The notes under the pieces are model-generated. The model did no database searches. It was given only the letters and a program-made list of their open reading frames with translations, and was not told where the DNA came from. A stretch of 33,950 nucleotides of DNA from Streptomyces montanisoli (GTDB taxonomy: Bacteria > Actinomycetota > Actinomycetes > Streptomycetales > Streptomycetaceae). Positions within the stretch are counted from its first letter, which is position 1. Every line of letters begins with the position of its first letter. The stretch covers positions 1-33,950 of the forward strand of contig NZ_JAGIQL010000067.1 of the NCBI RefSeq assembly GCF_017813245.1, read 5' to 3'. This document shows, one piece after another, positions 14,995 to 21,842 of this stretch. A program made the translations under genes and the position numbers.

Positions 14995-16080
14995 ATGGCA
15001 CAGCAGGTGCGGGGAGTCGTGGCACCGGGCAAGAACGAGCCCGTGCGGATCGAGACGGTCGTCGTACCCGACCCGGGCCCGGGCGAGGCGGTGGTGAAGG
15101 TCCAGGCGTGCGGCGTGTGCCACACGGACCTGCACTACAAGCAGGGCGGCATCAACGACGACTTCCCGTTCCTGCTGGGCCACGAGGCCGCCGGTGTGGT
15201 CGAGTCGGTGGGGGACGGCGTCACGGAGGTGGCGCCCGGCGACTTCGTCGTCCTCAACTGGCGCGCGGTGTGCGGCCAGTGCCGTGCCTGCCTGCGGGGC
15301 AGGCCCTGGTACTGCTTCGACACGCACAACGCACGGCAGAAGATGACACTGCTCGACGGCACGGAGCTGACGCCGGCGCTCGGCATCGGCGCGTTCGCCG
15401 AGAAGACGCTCGTCGCGGCCGGGCAGTGCACCAAGGTGGACCCCGAGGTGTCGCCCGAGGTCGCCGGGCTTCTCGGGTGCGGTGTGATGGCCGGCATCGG
15501 TGCCGCGCTCAACACCGGCAACGTGGGCCGCGGCGACTCCGTCGCGGTGATCGGGTGCGGCGGTGTGGGGGACGCGGCGGTGCTCGGCGCGCGCCTCGCG
15601 GGCGCGGCCAAGGTGATCGCGGTGGACGTCGACGGCAAGAAGCTGGCGAAGGCCGCGGAGATCGGCGCGACGCACACCGTCGACTCGAGCAGCCAGGACC
15701 CGGTGGAGGCGATCCGCTCCCTGACGGGCGGGTTCGGCGCCGACGTCGTCATCGAGGCGGTCGGCCGCCCCGAGACCTACGAACAGGCCTTCTACGCGCG
15801 CGACCTGGCCGGAACGGTGGTCCTCGTGGGCGTGCCGACGCCGGAGATGAGGATCGACCTGTCGCTGCTCGACGTGTTCGGGCGCGGCGGCGCTCTCAAG
15901 TCGTCCTGGTACGGGGACTGCCTGCCGTCGCGCGACTTCCCGATGCTCATCGACCTGCACCGCCAGGGCCGCATCGACCTCGGCGCGTTCGTCACGGAGA
16001 CCATCGGACTCGACGACGTGGAGGCCGCGTTCGGCCGGATGCACGAGGGCGGCGTCCTGCGTTCGGTCGTGATGCTGTGA
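14995..16080 (+). CDS. mscR: S-(hydroxymethyl)mycothiol dehydrogenase (mycothiol-dependent formaldehyde dehydrogenase)
   Basis: The 361-residue zinc- and NAD-dependent alcohol dehydrogenase has catalytic zinc ligands in ACGVCHTDLHYKQGG (Cys39) and GHEAAGVVE (His63). The structural zinc cysteines are CGQCRACLRGRPWYC (93, 96, 99, 107), and the NAD motif is GCGGVGDAAVLGA. The RGRPWYC and SSWYGDCLPSRDFP segments are typical of MscR proteins. It oxidises the mycothiol adduct of formaldehyde to S-formylmycothiol, and some members also reduce S-nitrosomycothiol. Its stop overlaps the start of the next gene (TGATG), a conserved pair in actinobacteria (recalled: Rv2259-Rv2260). Presence of this enzyme supports an actinobacterial, mycothiol-making host. 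Confidence 0.93.
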   Translation: MAQQVRGVVAPGKNEPVRIETVVVPDPGPGEAVVKVQACGVCHTDLHYKQGGINDDFPFLLGHEAAGVVESVGDGVTEVAPGDFVVLNWRAVCGQCRACLRGRPWYCFDTHNARQKMTLLDGTELTPALGIGAFAEKTLVAAGQCTKVDPEVSPEVAGLLGCGVMAGIGAALNTGNVGRGDSVAVIGCGGVGDAAVLGARLAGAAKVIAVDVDGKKLAKAAEIGATHTVDSSSQDPVEAIRSLTGGFGADVVIEAVGRPETYEQAFYARDLAGTVVLVGVPTPEMRIDLSLLDVFGRGGALKSSWYGDCLPSRDFPMLIDLHRQGRIDLGAFVTETIGLDDVEAAFGRMHEGGVLRSVVML

Positions 16081-16709
16081 TGGCGGCCCGCGTCGACCAC
16101 CTCGTCACGTCCGGCACCTTCTCCCTCGACGGCGGCACCTGGGACGTCGACAACAACGTGTGGATCGTCGGCGACGACACCGAGGCCGTCGTCATCGACG
16201 CCCCGCACGACGCCGCGGCGATCAAGGCGGCGCTCGGCACCAGGACGCTCAGGGCCGTCCTGTGCACGCACGCCCACGACGACCACGTCGGCGCGGCCCC
16301 GGCGCTCGCCGCCGCCACCGGCGCCACGGTGCTGCTGCACCCGGACGACCTGCCGCTGTGGCAGCTGACCCACCCCGACGAGGCGCCCGACGGCGAACTC
16401 ACCGACGGGCAGACCATCACCGTCGCGGGAACCGACCTGCGGGTGCTGCACACGCCGGGCCACGCGCCCGGCGCGGTGTGCCTGTACGCGCCCGCCCTCT
16501 CGACGGTCTTCACCGGAGACACCTTGTTCCAGGGCGGTCCCGGCGCCACCGGCCGGTCCTTCTCCGACTTCCCCACCATCGTCGACTCGATCAGGGACCG
16601 CCTGCTCACCCTGCCGTCCGACACGGTGGTCAGGACCGGCCACGGCGACTCGACGACGATCGGCGCGGAAGCGCCCCACCTCGCGGAGTGGATCGAACGC
16701 GGCCACTGA
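16080..16709 (+). CDS. MBL-fold hydrolase coupled to mscR, candidate S-formylmycothiol hydrolase
   Basis: A 209-residue metallo-beta-lactamase-fold protein of glyoxalase-II-like size. Metal ligands are THAHDDHVGAAP (His64, His66, Asp68, His69), HTPGHAPGAVCLY, FTGDTLFQGGPG and VRTGHGDST. ATG 16080 shares its A with the mscR TGA, so translation is coupled. The enzyme that hydrolyses S-formylmycothiol to formate and mycothiol is the expected partner of MscR, and a glyoxalase-II-like thioesterase in this position fits. This is inference from context, and the protein could act on other mycothiol thioesters. Confidence 0.85.
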   Translation: MAARVDHLVTSGTFSLDGGTWDVDNNVWIVGDDTEAVVIDAPHDAAAIKAALGTRTLRAVLCTHAHDDHVGAAPALAAATGATVLLHPDDLPLWQLTHPDEAPDGELTDGQTITVAGTDLRVLHTPGHAPGAVCLYAPALSTVFTGDTLFQGGPGATGRSFSDFPTIVDSIRDRLLTLPSDTVVRTGHGDSTTIGAEAPHLAEWIERGH

Positions 16710-16736
16710 CCGGCCGCGGCAAGGTCGCACGCGGGC

Positions 16737-16763
16737 GGCCCGCCGCGTCTCAGGCGGCGGGCC
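16737..16763. terminator. Inverted repeat enclosing the stop codon of the pseudouridine synthase gene
   Basis: GGCCCGCCGC (16737-16746) and GCGGCGGGCC (16754-16763) are perfect 10-bp arms around a seven-base loop. The loop contains the minus-strand stop (16750-16752), so one arm is coding. It sits at the convergent junction with the MBL gene and can terminate both transcripts. Confidence 0.6.
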
Positions 16764-17685
16764 ACTCGGCGAGGCGCAGCCCACTGGTGAAGCTGTGTTG
16801 CGTGCCCGTCAGCGGGTCGGTGAACTCCAGTGTCCTCGCGAGCAGTTGCAGCGGCCGCCGGTAGTCGTCCCCGGCCTCGTCGCACACGGCCGGGTACAGC
16901 GGGTCGTGCAGCAGCGGCAGCCCCAGCGCGTTCATGTGGACCCGCAGCTGGTGGGTGCGCCCCGTCGACGGTGTGAGGCGGTAGCCGCCCAGGCCGCCGC
17001 CGTGCGCGGCGAGTTCGACGCGCGTCTCGCTGTTGGGCGCGCCCGGCACCTCGCGCGCCGCGAGCACACCGCGCTCCTTCTCGATCCGGCTGCGCACCGT
17101 GCGCGGCAGCGCCACCCCCGGGTCGTGGGCGGCGACCGCCTCGTACCCCTTGCGCACCTCCCGCCGCGCGAACAGCTGCTGGTAGGCACCGCGGTCCTGG
17201 GGGCGCACCACCAGCAGTACGAGGCCGGCGGTCAGCCGGTCCAGCCGGTGGGCGGGCTGGAGCGCGGGCAGGCCGAGATCGCGCCGCAGCCGTGCCACCA
17301 CCGTCTCCGCCACGTGCGAGCCGCGCGGCGTGGTGGCGAGGAAGTGCGGCTTGTCCACCACGACCAGCCGCTCGTCCCGGTGGACCACACCGATCGCGAA
17401 GGGCACCCGCGCCTCGGCCGGCAGGTCGCGGTGGAAGAACACGTGCAGGCCCGGCTCGTACGCTCTGCCGGGGTCGAGCGCACGGCCGTCGCCCGTCACG
17501 AACCGTCCCTCACGCCCCATGGCACGCACCCGGGCCGCGCCGACGGCCGCGCCGAACCGGTCCACCAGGTGGTCGCCCACCGTCGCCCACCGGCCCTCCG
17601 GATCGGCCGGCAGCCGTACCCGCACGGCGTCCACACCGTCACGCTGCGGCAGCGGCGAGGCCGGTGTCCTGTGTCTGCGCACCAC
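16750..17685 (-). CDS. RluA-family pseudouridine synthase
   Basis: This 311-residue enzyme isomerises uridine to pseudouridine in RNA. The catalytic block is ALQPAHRLDRLTAGLVLLV, with the aspartate of HRLD as nucleophile. VVVDKPHFLATTP and GRTHQLRVHMNALGLPLLHDPLYP are the other family motifs. An N-terminal segment of about 90 residues (RDGVDAVRVRLP...DHLVDRFG) precedes the catalytic domain, as in the Streptomyces family members. GTG 17685 (next codon also GTG) is chosen because the conserved RRHRTPASPLPQRDGVD begins there. The frame stays open upstream to 17790 without conserved content. The target RNA position is not predictable. Confidence 0.9.
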   Translation of the reverse strand: MVRRHRTPASPLPQRDGVDAVRVRLPADPEGRWATVGDHLVDRFGAAVGAARVRAMGREGRFVTGDGRALDPGRAYEPGLHVFFHRDLPAEARVPFAIGVVHRDERLVVVDKPHFLATTPRGSHVAETVVARLRRDLGLPALQPAHRLDRLTAGLVLLVVRPQDRGAYQQLFARREVRKGYEAVAAHDPGVALPRTVRSRIEKERGVLAAREVPGAPNSETRVELAAHGGGLGGYRLTPSTGRTHQLRVHMNALGLPLLHDPLYPAVCDEAGDDYRRPLQLLARTLEFTDPLTGTQHSFTSGLRLAEWPAA

Positions 17686-17782
17686 ACCGGGCAGCCTACG
17701 GCCACGCTGCCGCGCCCCGTGTCCGGGCGCCGGATCGCGGCGGCGACCTGCGGAGGACCGCCCTGATTTCTGTCTCGGTCCC

Positions 17783-18676
17783 ATGTACACGCAAAATGGT
17801 CAGGTGATCAGTGTCCTCTTCGCCGTGCTGACCGCCATCAGCAACGGCTCCGCGTCGGTGCTGCAGCGCCGCGCCGCGTCCACCGTCCCCGACAGCGACG
17901 CCCTGCACCTGTCCCTCATCCGCCAGCTCGTCAGGAAGCGCGTCTGGCTCGCCGGGATCTGCATGGTCATCGTCGCGGCCGTCTGCCAGGCGGTCGCGCT
18001 CGCGACCGGGCCGATCGCCGTGGTGCAGCCGATCTTCGTCATCGAGCTGCCGTCGACACTGCTCATCGCCGGGTACGTCTTCCGCAGCCGGCTGCCGCGC
18101 ACGGCCTGGTACGGCGTCGCGGCCGTCACCTGCGGCCTCACCCTCGGCATGGCGACCGCGGCGCCCGGCGGCGGCTCCGAGACCGTGCAGGGCCTCGTAT
18201 GGGTGCCCGCGCTGATCGCCACCGTCGTCTTCGAGGGCGTGCTGATCGGCTTCGCACAGCGGGTGCGCGGCAACACCAGGGCCGCCCTCTTCGGCCTCGC
18301 CGCCGCGTGCGGCTACGCGCTGACCGCCGCGCTGATGAAGGACGCCATGGCCCGGCTGGAGGACGGGGACGGCATCGTGAAGCTCTTCGAGTCCTGGCAG
18401 CTCTACGGGACCGCCGTGGCCGGTGTCGGCGCGCTGTTCCTGCTCCAGAACGCGCTCCAGGCCGGGTCCCTCGTCGCCTCGCAGCCCATGCTCACCCTCG
18501 GCGACGCGCTCATCAGCATCACGTACGGCGTGATGCTGTTCGGCGAGCACATGCGCACCGGCTGGTGGCTCGCGCCCGAACTCTTCGCGGTGGCGCTCAT
18601 CGCGGCGGGATGCATGGAACTCGCCAGGTCGCCGCTGGCCAGCGGCTCCGCGCCGGCCAAGTCGCGGGTGATGTGA
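17783..18676 (+). CDS. EamA-like (DMT superfamily) membrane transporter
   Basis: A roughly 297-residue integral membrane protein with about nine or ten helices in two related halves: ISVLFAVLTAISNGSASVLQRRA, VWLAGICMVIVAAVCQAVALATG, PIFVIELPSTLLIAGYV, YGVAAVTCGLTLGMATA, VPALIATVVFEGVLIGFA and further helices to FAVALIAAGCMELA. The fold suggests a metabolite exporter or small-molecule permease; the substrate is unknown. ATG 17783 is used, but GTG 17804, seven codons later and directly before the first helix, is an equally credible start. It is divergent from the pseudouridine synthase, and its 3' end abuts a triplicated 9-mer and a strong terminator. Confidence 0.82.
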   Translation: MYTQNGQVISVLFAVLTAISNGSASVLQRRAASTVPDSDALHLSLIRQLVRKRVWLAGICMVIVAAVCQAVALATGPIAVVQPIFVIELPSTLLIAGYVFRSRLPRTAWYGVAAVTCGLTLGMATAAPGGGSETVQGLVWVPALIATVVFEGVLIGFAQRVRGNTRAALFGLAAACGYALTAALMKDAMARLEDGDGIVKLFESWQLYGTAVAGVGALFLLQNALQAGSLVASQPMLTLGDALISITYGVMLFGEHMRTGWWLAPELFAVALIAAGCMELARSPLASGSAPAKSRVM

Positions 18677-18680
18677 CACT

Positions 18681-18707
18681 CAAGCCGCTCAAGCCGCTCA
18701 GGCCGCT
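18681..18707. repeat. Three tandem 9-mers (CAAGCCGCT)
   Basis: CAAGCCGCT, CAAGCCGCT and CAGGCCGCT follow each other directly, four bases after the transporter stop, and run into the left arm of the terminator hairpin. This is likely replication slippage in non-coding sequence. Confidence 0.9.
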
Positions 18708-18740
18708 CCGGCTTCCCGCGCTCGCCGCGGGAAGCCGGAG
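18706..18740. terminator. Perfect 15-bp stem terminator between convergent genes
   Basis: CTCCGGCTTCCCGCG (18706-18720) and CGCGGGAAGCCGGAG (18726-18740) are exact reverse complements around the loop CTCGC. It lies between the transporter stop (18676) and the acyl-CoA ligase stop (18746), so it can stop transcripts from both sides and closes the CHC cassette operon. Confidence 0.9.
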
Positions 18741-18745
18741 TGCCG

Positions 18746-20431
18746 TCAGCGCGTGACGCGCTCGATGAGGCCCGCGGCGGCGTCCGCCGCCACCTGCTCG
18801 CGCAGCTGGTAGTGGATCTTCTTGCCGGTCGCCGTCGTCGGCAGCGCGTCGACGAAGCGGTACGCGCGCGGCCGCTTGTACGCCGCCAGCATCGGGTGGG
18901 CGCGGCAGTGCTTCTCGCAGTCGTCCACGGTCAGCGCGGGGTCCTTGCGCACCACGTACGCCGTGACCAGCTGGCCCCACTCCGGGTCGGGCAGCCCGAC
19001 CACGGCCGAGTCGGCGACGCCGGGGTGCTCGCCCAGCACCTCCTCGACCTGCACCGGATGCACGTTCTCGCCGCCGGAGAGGATCATGTCGTCCCTGCGG
19101 CCGACGATCGTCACGTACTCGTCCTCGTCCCAGGTGGCCAGGTCGCCGATGTACAGCCAGCCGTCACGGAAGTTGGCCGCCTCCTCGTCCGGGCGGCCCG
19201 TGTAGCCGTAGCCGGACTTCGGGGAGCGGACGATGACCTCGCCGATCTCCTGTCCGTCCTTCGCCGCGAGATCGCCGGGGGCCGCGCGCCCGTCCTCGTA
19301 CACCTTCACCACGGCGACGTCGTCGTCCGTGGACGCGCGACCGGCGCTGCCCGCGTGGTCCGGCAGGTCGGCGGGGCGCAGGAAGGTGTTCCAGAACGCC
19401 TCCGTGGTGCCGTACCCGTTGAAGATGCGCTCGGTGAGCACCCGCTGGTAGCGCAGGCACGCGGCACGGTCCAGCGGCGCGCCCATGGTCACGATGCCGC
19501 GCAGTGACGACAGGTCGCGCGCGGCGGACTCCTGCGCGTCCGCGAGCCGCTCCAGGTTGGTGGGCGCGCCGATCAGGAAGGTGATCCCGCGCTCCTGCAC
19601 CAGGTCGAGCACCGTGTCCGCGTCGAAGTGGCGCAGCGGCACCGTCTCGCCTCCGATGTAGAACACCGGGTTCGGGCCGCCCGCGTACAGGCCGCCGCGG
19701 TGGAACCACGGCGTCATGTTCAGCGTGCGGTCCTCGGGGGAGAGCGGGAAGTGCATGATCACGTCGTGGGCTGACAGCACCTCGGTCGCGTTGTTCAGCG
19801 GCACACCCTTCGGCATGCCCGTGGTGCCCGACGTGTACAGGCGGGTGGTCTCCGCGTACACACCGCCGTCGGGAGCGGGCAGCGGCGCGGCGTCACGGCC
19901 GCGCTCCACCACGTCGCCGAACGCCACGGAACCGGGCAGCGGGGCGTCGCCCGCCGCGCCCGAGGGGACGTGCACGAGCAGCTCGGGGGCGTGGTCCGCG
20001 AGCGAGAGCGCACGCGCCGCGTTCTCCGCGACGGCCGTGTCGTAGACGAAGGCGCGCGGCCTGCCCGTGGACAGGACGTGCGCCGTCTCGCCCGGAGCGA
20101 GACGGAAGTTGATCGGCGAGCCGATCGCGCCCAGCCGCTGCGTCGCCAGGTACAGCAGCGCGAACTCCGGCGTGTTGAACAGCTGGTAGGCGACGAGGTC
20201 GCCCGCGCGCACCCCCGACGCCGCGAGGCCCGCGGCCAGCGCCTCCACCTCGGCGCCCAGCTCGGCGTACGTCCAGTCGCGGCCCGACGCGGGGTCGTGC
20301 ATCGCGCGGGAGCGCGCGTAGCGGTGCGTGTTGCGCTCGAAGCCCGCCCAGTACGTGAAACGGCTCTCGAACACGGCACGGTAGGCGGTCGGGTCGTAGC
20401 CGGGCGTCCCGGCGGGATCCGAGTGGTTCAT
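18746..20431 (-). CDS. AMP-forming acyl-CoA/acyl ligase (ANL superfamily), last gene of the CHC cluster
   Basis: The 561-residue protein carries the P-loop RLYTSGTTGMPKGVPL (about 197-212), NGYGTTEAFWNTF, GWLYIGDLATWDEDEYVTIVGRRDD, SGGENVHPVQVEEVLGEHPGV, and the C-terminal TATGKKIHYQLRE with the catalytic lysine near 537. It is intact and should adenylate a carboxylic acid and transfer it to CoA, or to a carrier protein. It starts 31 bp after the ketosynthase stop, so co-transcription is likely. In this context it may activate a cyclic or fatty acid for, or downstream of, the cyclohexanecarboxyl-CoA route. A generic fatty-acid ligase role cannot be excluded. Confidence 0.87.
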   Translation of the reverse strand: MNHSDPAGTPGYDPTAYRAVFESRFTYWAGFERNTHRYARSRAMHDPASGRDWTYAELGAEVEALAAGLAASGVRAGDLVAYQLFNTPEFALLYLATQRLGAIGSPINFRLAPGETAHVLSTGRPRAFVYDTAVAENAARALSLADHAPELLVHVPSGAAGDAPLPGSVAFGDVVERGRDAAPLPAPDGGVYAETTRLYTSGTTGMPKGVPLNNATEVLSAHDVIMHFPLSPEDRTLNMTPWFHRGGLYAGGPNPVFYIGGETVPLRHFDADTVLDLVQERGITFLIGAPTNLERLADAQESAARDLSSLRGIVTMGAPLDRAACLRYQRVLTERIFNGYGTTEAFWNTFLRPADLPDHAGSAGRASTDDDVAVVKVYEDGRAAPGDLAAKDGQEIGEVIVRSPKSGYGYTGRPDEEAANFRDGWLYIGDLATWDEDEYVTIVGRRDDMILSGGENVHPVQVEEVLGEHPGVADSAVVGLPDPEWGQLVTAYVVRKDPALTVDDCEKHCRAHPMLAAYKRPRAYRFVDALPTTATGKKIHYQLREQVAADAAAGLIERVTR

Positions 20432-20462
20432 GTTGTCTTCCTCTCAGAAGCCGCGCAGCTTC

Positions 20463-21713
20463 TCAGACCGCGCGCAGCACGGCGACGCAGTTCTGCCCGC
20501 CGAAGCCGAACGCGTTGACCGCGGCGGCGCGCACCTCGCTCTGCCGTGCGGTGTGCGGCACGTAGTCGAGGTCGCACTCCTCGCCCGGTGTGTCCAGGTT
20601 GATCGTGGGCGGCACGACGCCGTCCCTGATCGCGAGCGCGCACACCATCGCCGAGAGCGAGCCTGCCGCACCGATGAGGTGTCCCACCATGGACTTGGGC
20701 GAGCTGACCGTCAGATCGTACGCGTGCGAGCCGTAGACGCCCCTGATCGCGCGGGTCTCCGTCAGATCGTTGATGCGGGTGCTCGTGCCGTGCGCGCAGA
20801 TGTAGTCGATGTCACCGGCGTCGGTGTCCGAGGCGCGCAGCGCGAGCCGCATGGCCTCCATCGCGCCCTCGCCGCTCGGGTCGGGGGCCGAGACGTGGAA
20901 GGCGTCCGACGTGAGCGCGCCACCCGCGACCTCGGCGTACGGGCGGGCGCCGCGCGCCCGTGCGTGCTCGGCGGACTCCATCACGCACACCACGGCGCCC
21001 TCGCCGAAGACGAACCCGTCGCGGTCCGCGTCGAAGGGGCGGCTCGCGTGGGCCGGGTCGTCGTTGCGGCGCGAGAGGGCGCCCATGTTGGAAAGGCCGC
21101 TGAACATGACCGGTGTGATCGCCGAGTCGGTGCCGCCCGCGATCACCACGTCGGCCTCGCCGGACAGGATCAGCCTGCGGGCCTCGAGCAGCGCGTACAC
21201 ACCGCTGGCGCAGGCGAGCGCGGACGCGGTCACCGGGCCGCGCACACCGAGGTCGATGGCGACCTCGCAGGCGGGCATGTTGGGGATGACCGACGAGACG
21301 AAGTACGGGTTCACCTTGCGCGGGTCCATGTGCATGGTGTCCACGGCGTTCTCCACACCGTCCATGCCGGCCACCGCGTTGTTCACCACGACCCCGACGC
21401 GGCCCGCCGGGGCGCCGCCGTCCTCCTGGCCGATGGTCAGGCCCGCGTCCGCCACGGCCTCGCGCGCCGCGGCGATCGCCAGCTGGGAGAAGCGCGCGGA
21501 GCGGCGCTGGCGCTTGCGGTCCAGCAGATCGGCCGGGTCAAAGCCGGTGACCTCACCGGCGATGCTCGTCGGCATGCCCGACGCGTTGAACCGGGTGATG
21601 GGCGCGACACCCGACTTGCCGGCGAGGAGCGCCTGCCAGGTGCTCTCCCGGTCGTTCCCGACGGGGGTGAGGGCGCCGAAACCCGTCACCACGACTTGCT
21701 GATTGCTCTGCAC
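20463..21713 (-). CDS. Beta-ketoacyl-ACP synthase II-like ketosynthase (FabF-type)
   Basis: The 416-residue condensing enzyme has the Cys-His-His triad: SALACASGVYAL (Cys168), CAHGTSTRINDLTE (His308) and SPKSMVGHLIGAAG (Lys340, His345). The N-terminal VVVTGFGALTPVGNDRESTW and the C-terminal NAFGFGGQNCVAVLRA are also typical. It should elongate an acyl chain with malonyl-ACP. No ACP, FabH, ketoreductase or PKS module is adjacent. GTG 21713 is preceded by GGAGGAG. It follows the CHC-CoA genes by 129 bp and could extend a cyclohexanecarboxyl starter, for example toward omega-cyclohexyl fatty acids. A FabF normally elongates rather than primes, so this role is a hypothesis. Confidence 0.88.
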   Translation of the reverse strand: MQSNQQVVVTGFGALTPVGNDRESTWQALLAGKSGVAPITRFNASGMPTSIAGEVTGFDPADLLDRKRQRRSARFSQLAIAAAREAVADAGLTIGQEDGGAPAGRVGVVVNNAVAGMDGVENAVDTMHMDPRKVNPYFVSSVIPNMPACEVAIDLGVRGPVTASALACASGVYALLEARRLILSGEADVVIAGGTDSAITPVMFSGLSNMGALSRRNDDPAHASRPFDADRDGFVFGEGAVVCVMESAEHARARGARPYAEVAGGALTSDAFHVSAPDPSGEGAMEAMRLALRASDTDAGDIDYICAHGTSTRINDLTETRAIRGVYGSHAYDLTVSSPKSMVGHLIGAAGSLSAMVCALAIRDGVVPPTINLDTPGEECDLDYVPHTARQSEVRAAAVNAFGFGGQNCVAVLRAV

Positions 21714-21842
21714 TGCGCTCCTCCTGCTCGGCCACGGACTGCCAGGCGTGGGCCTGCCAAACCTTGAACCACAATCCGGCCGCTGTCGATGAAAGTCGCG
21801 GACTCCGCGCGATATGCCCGCCTCATACGCGCCCTATGTCCG

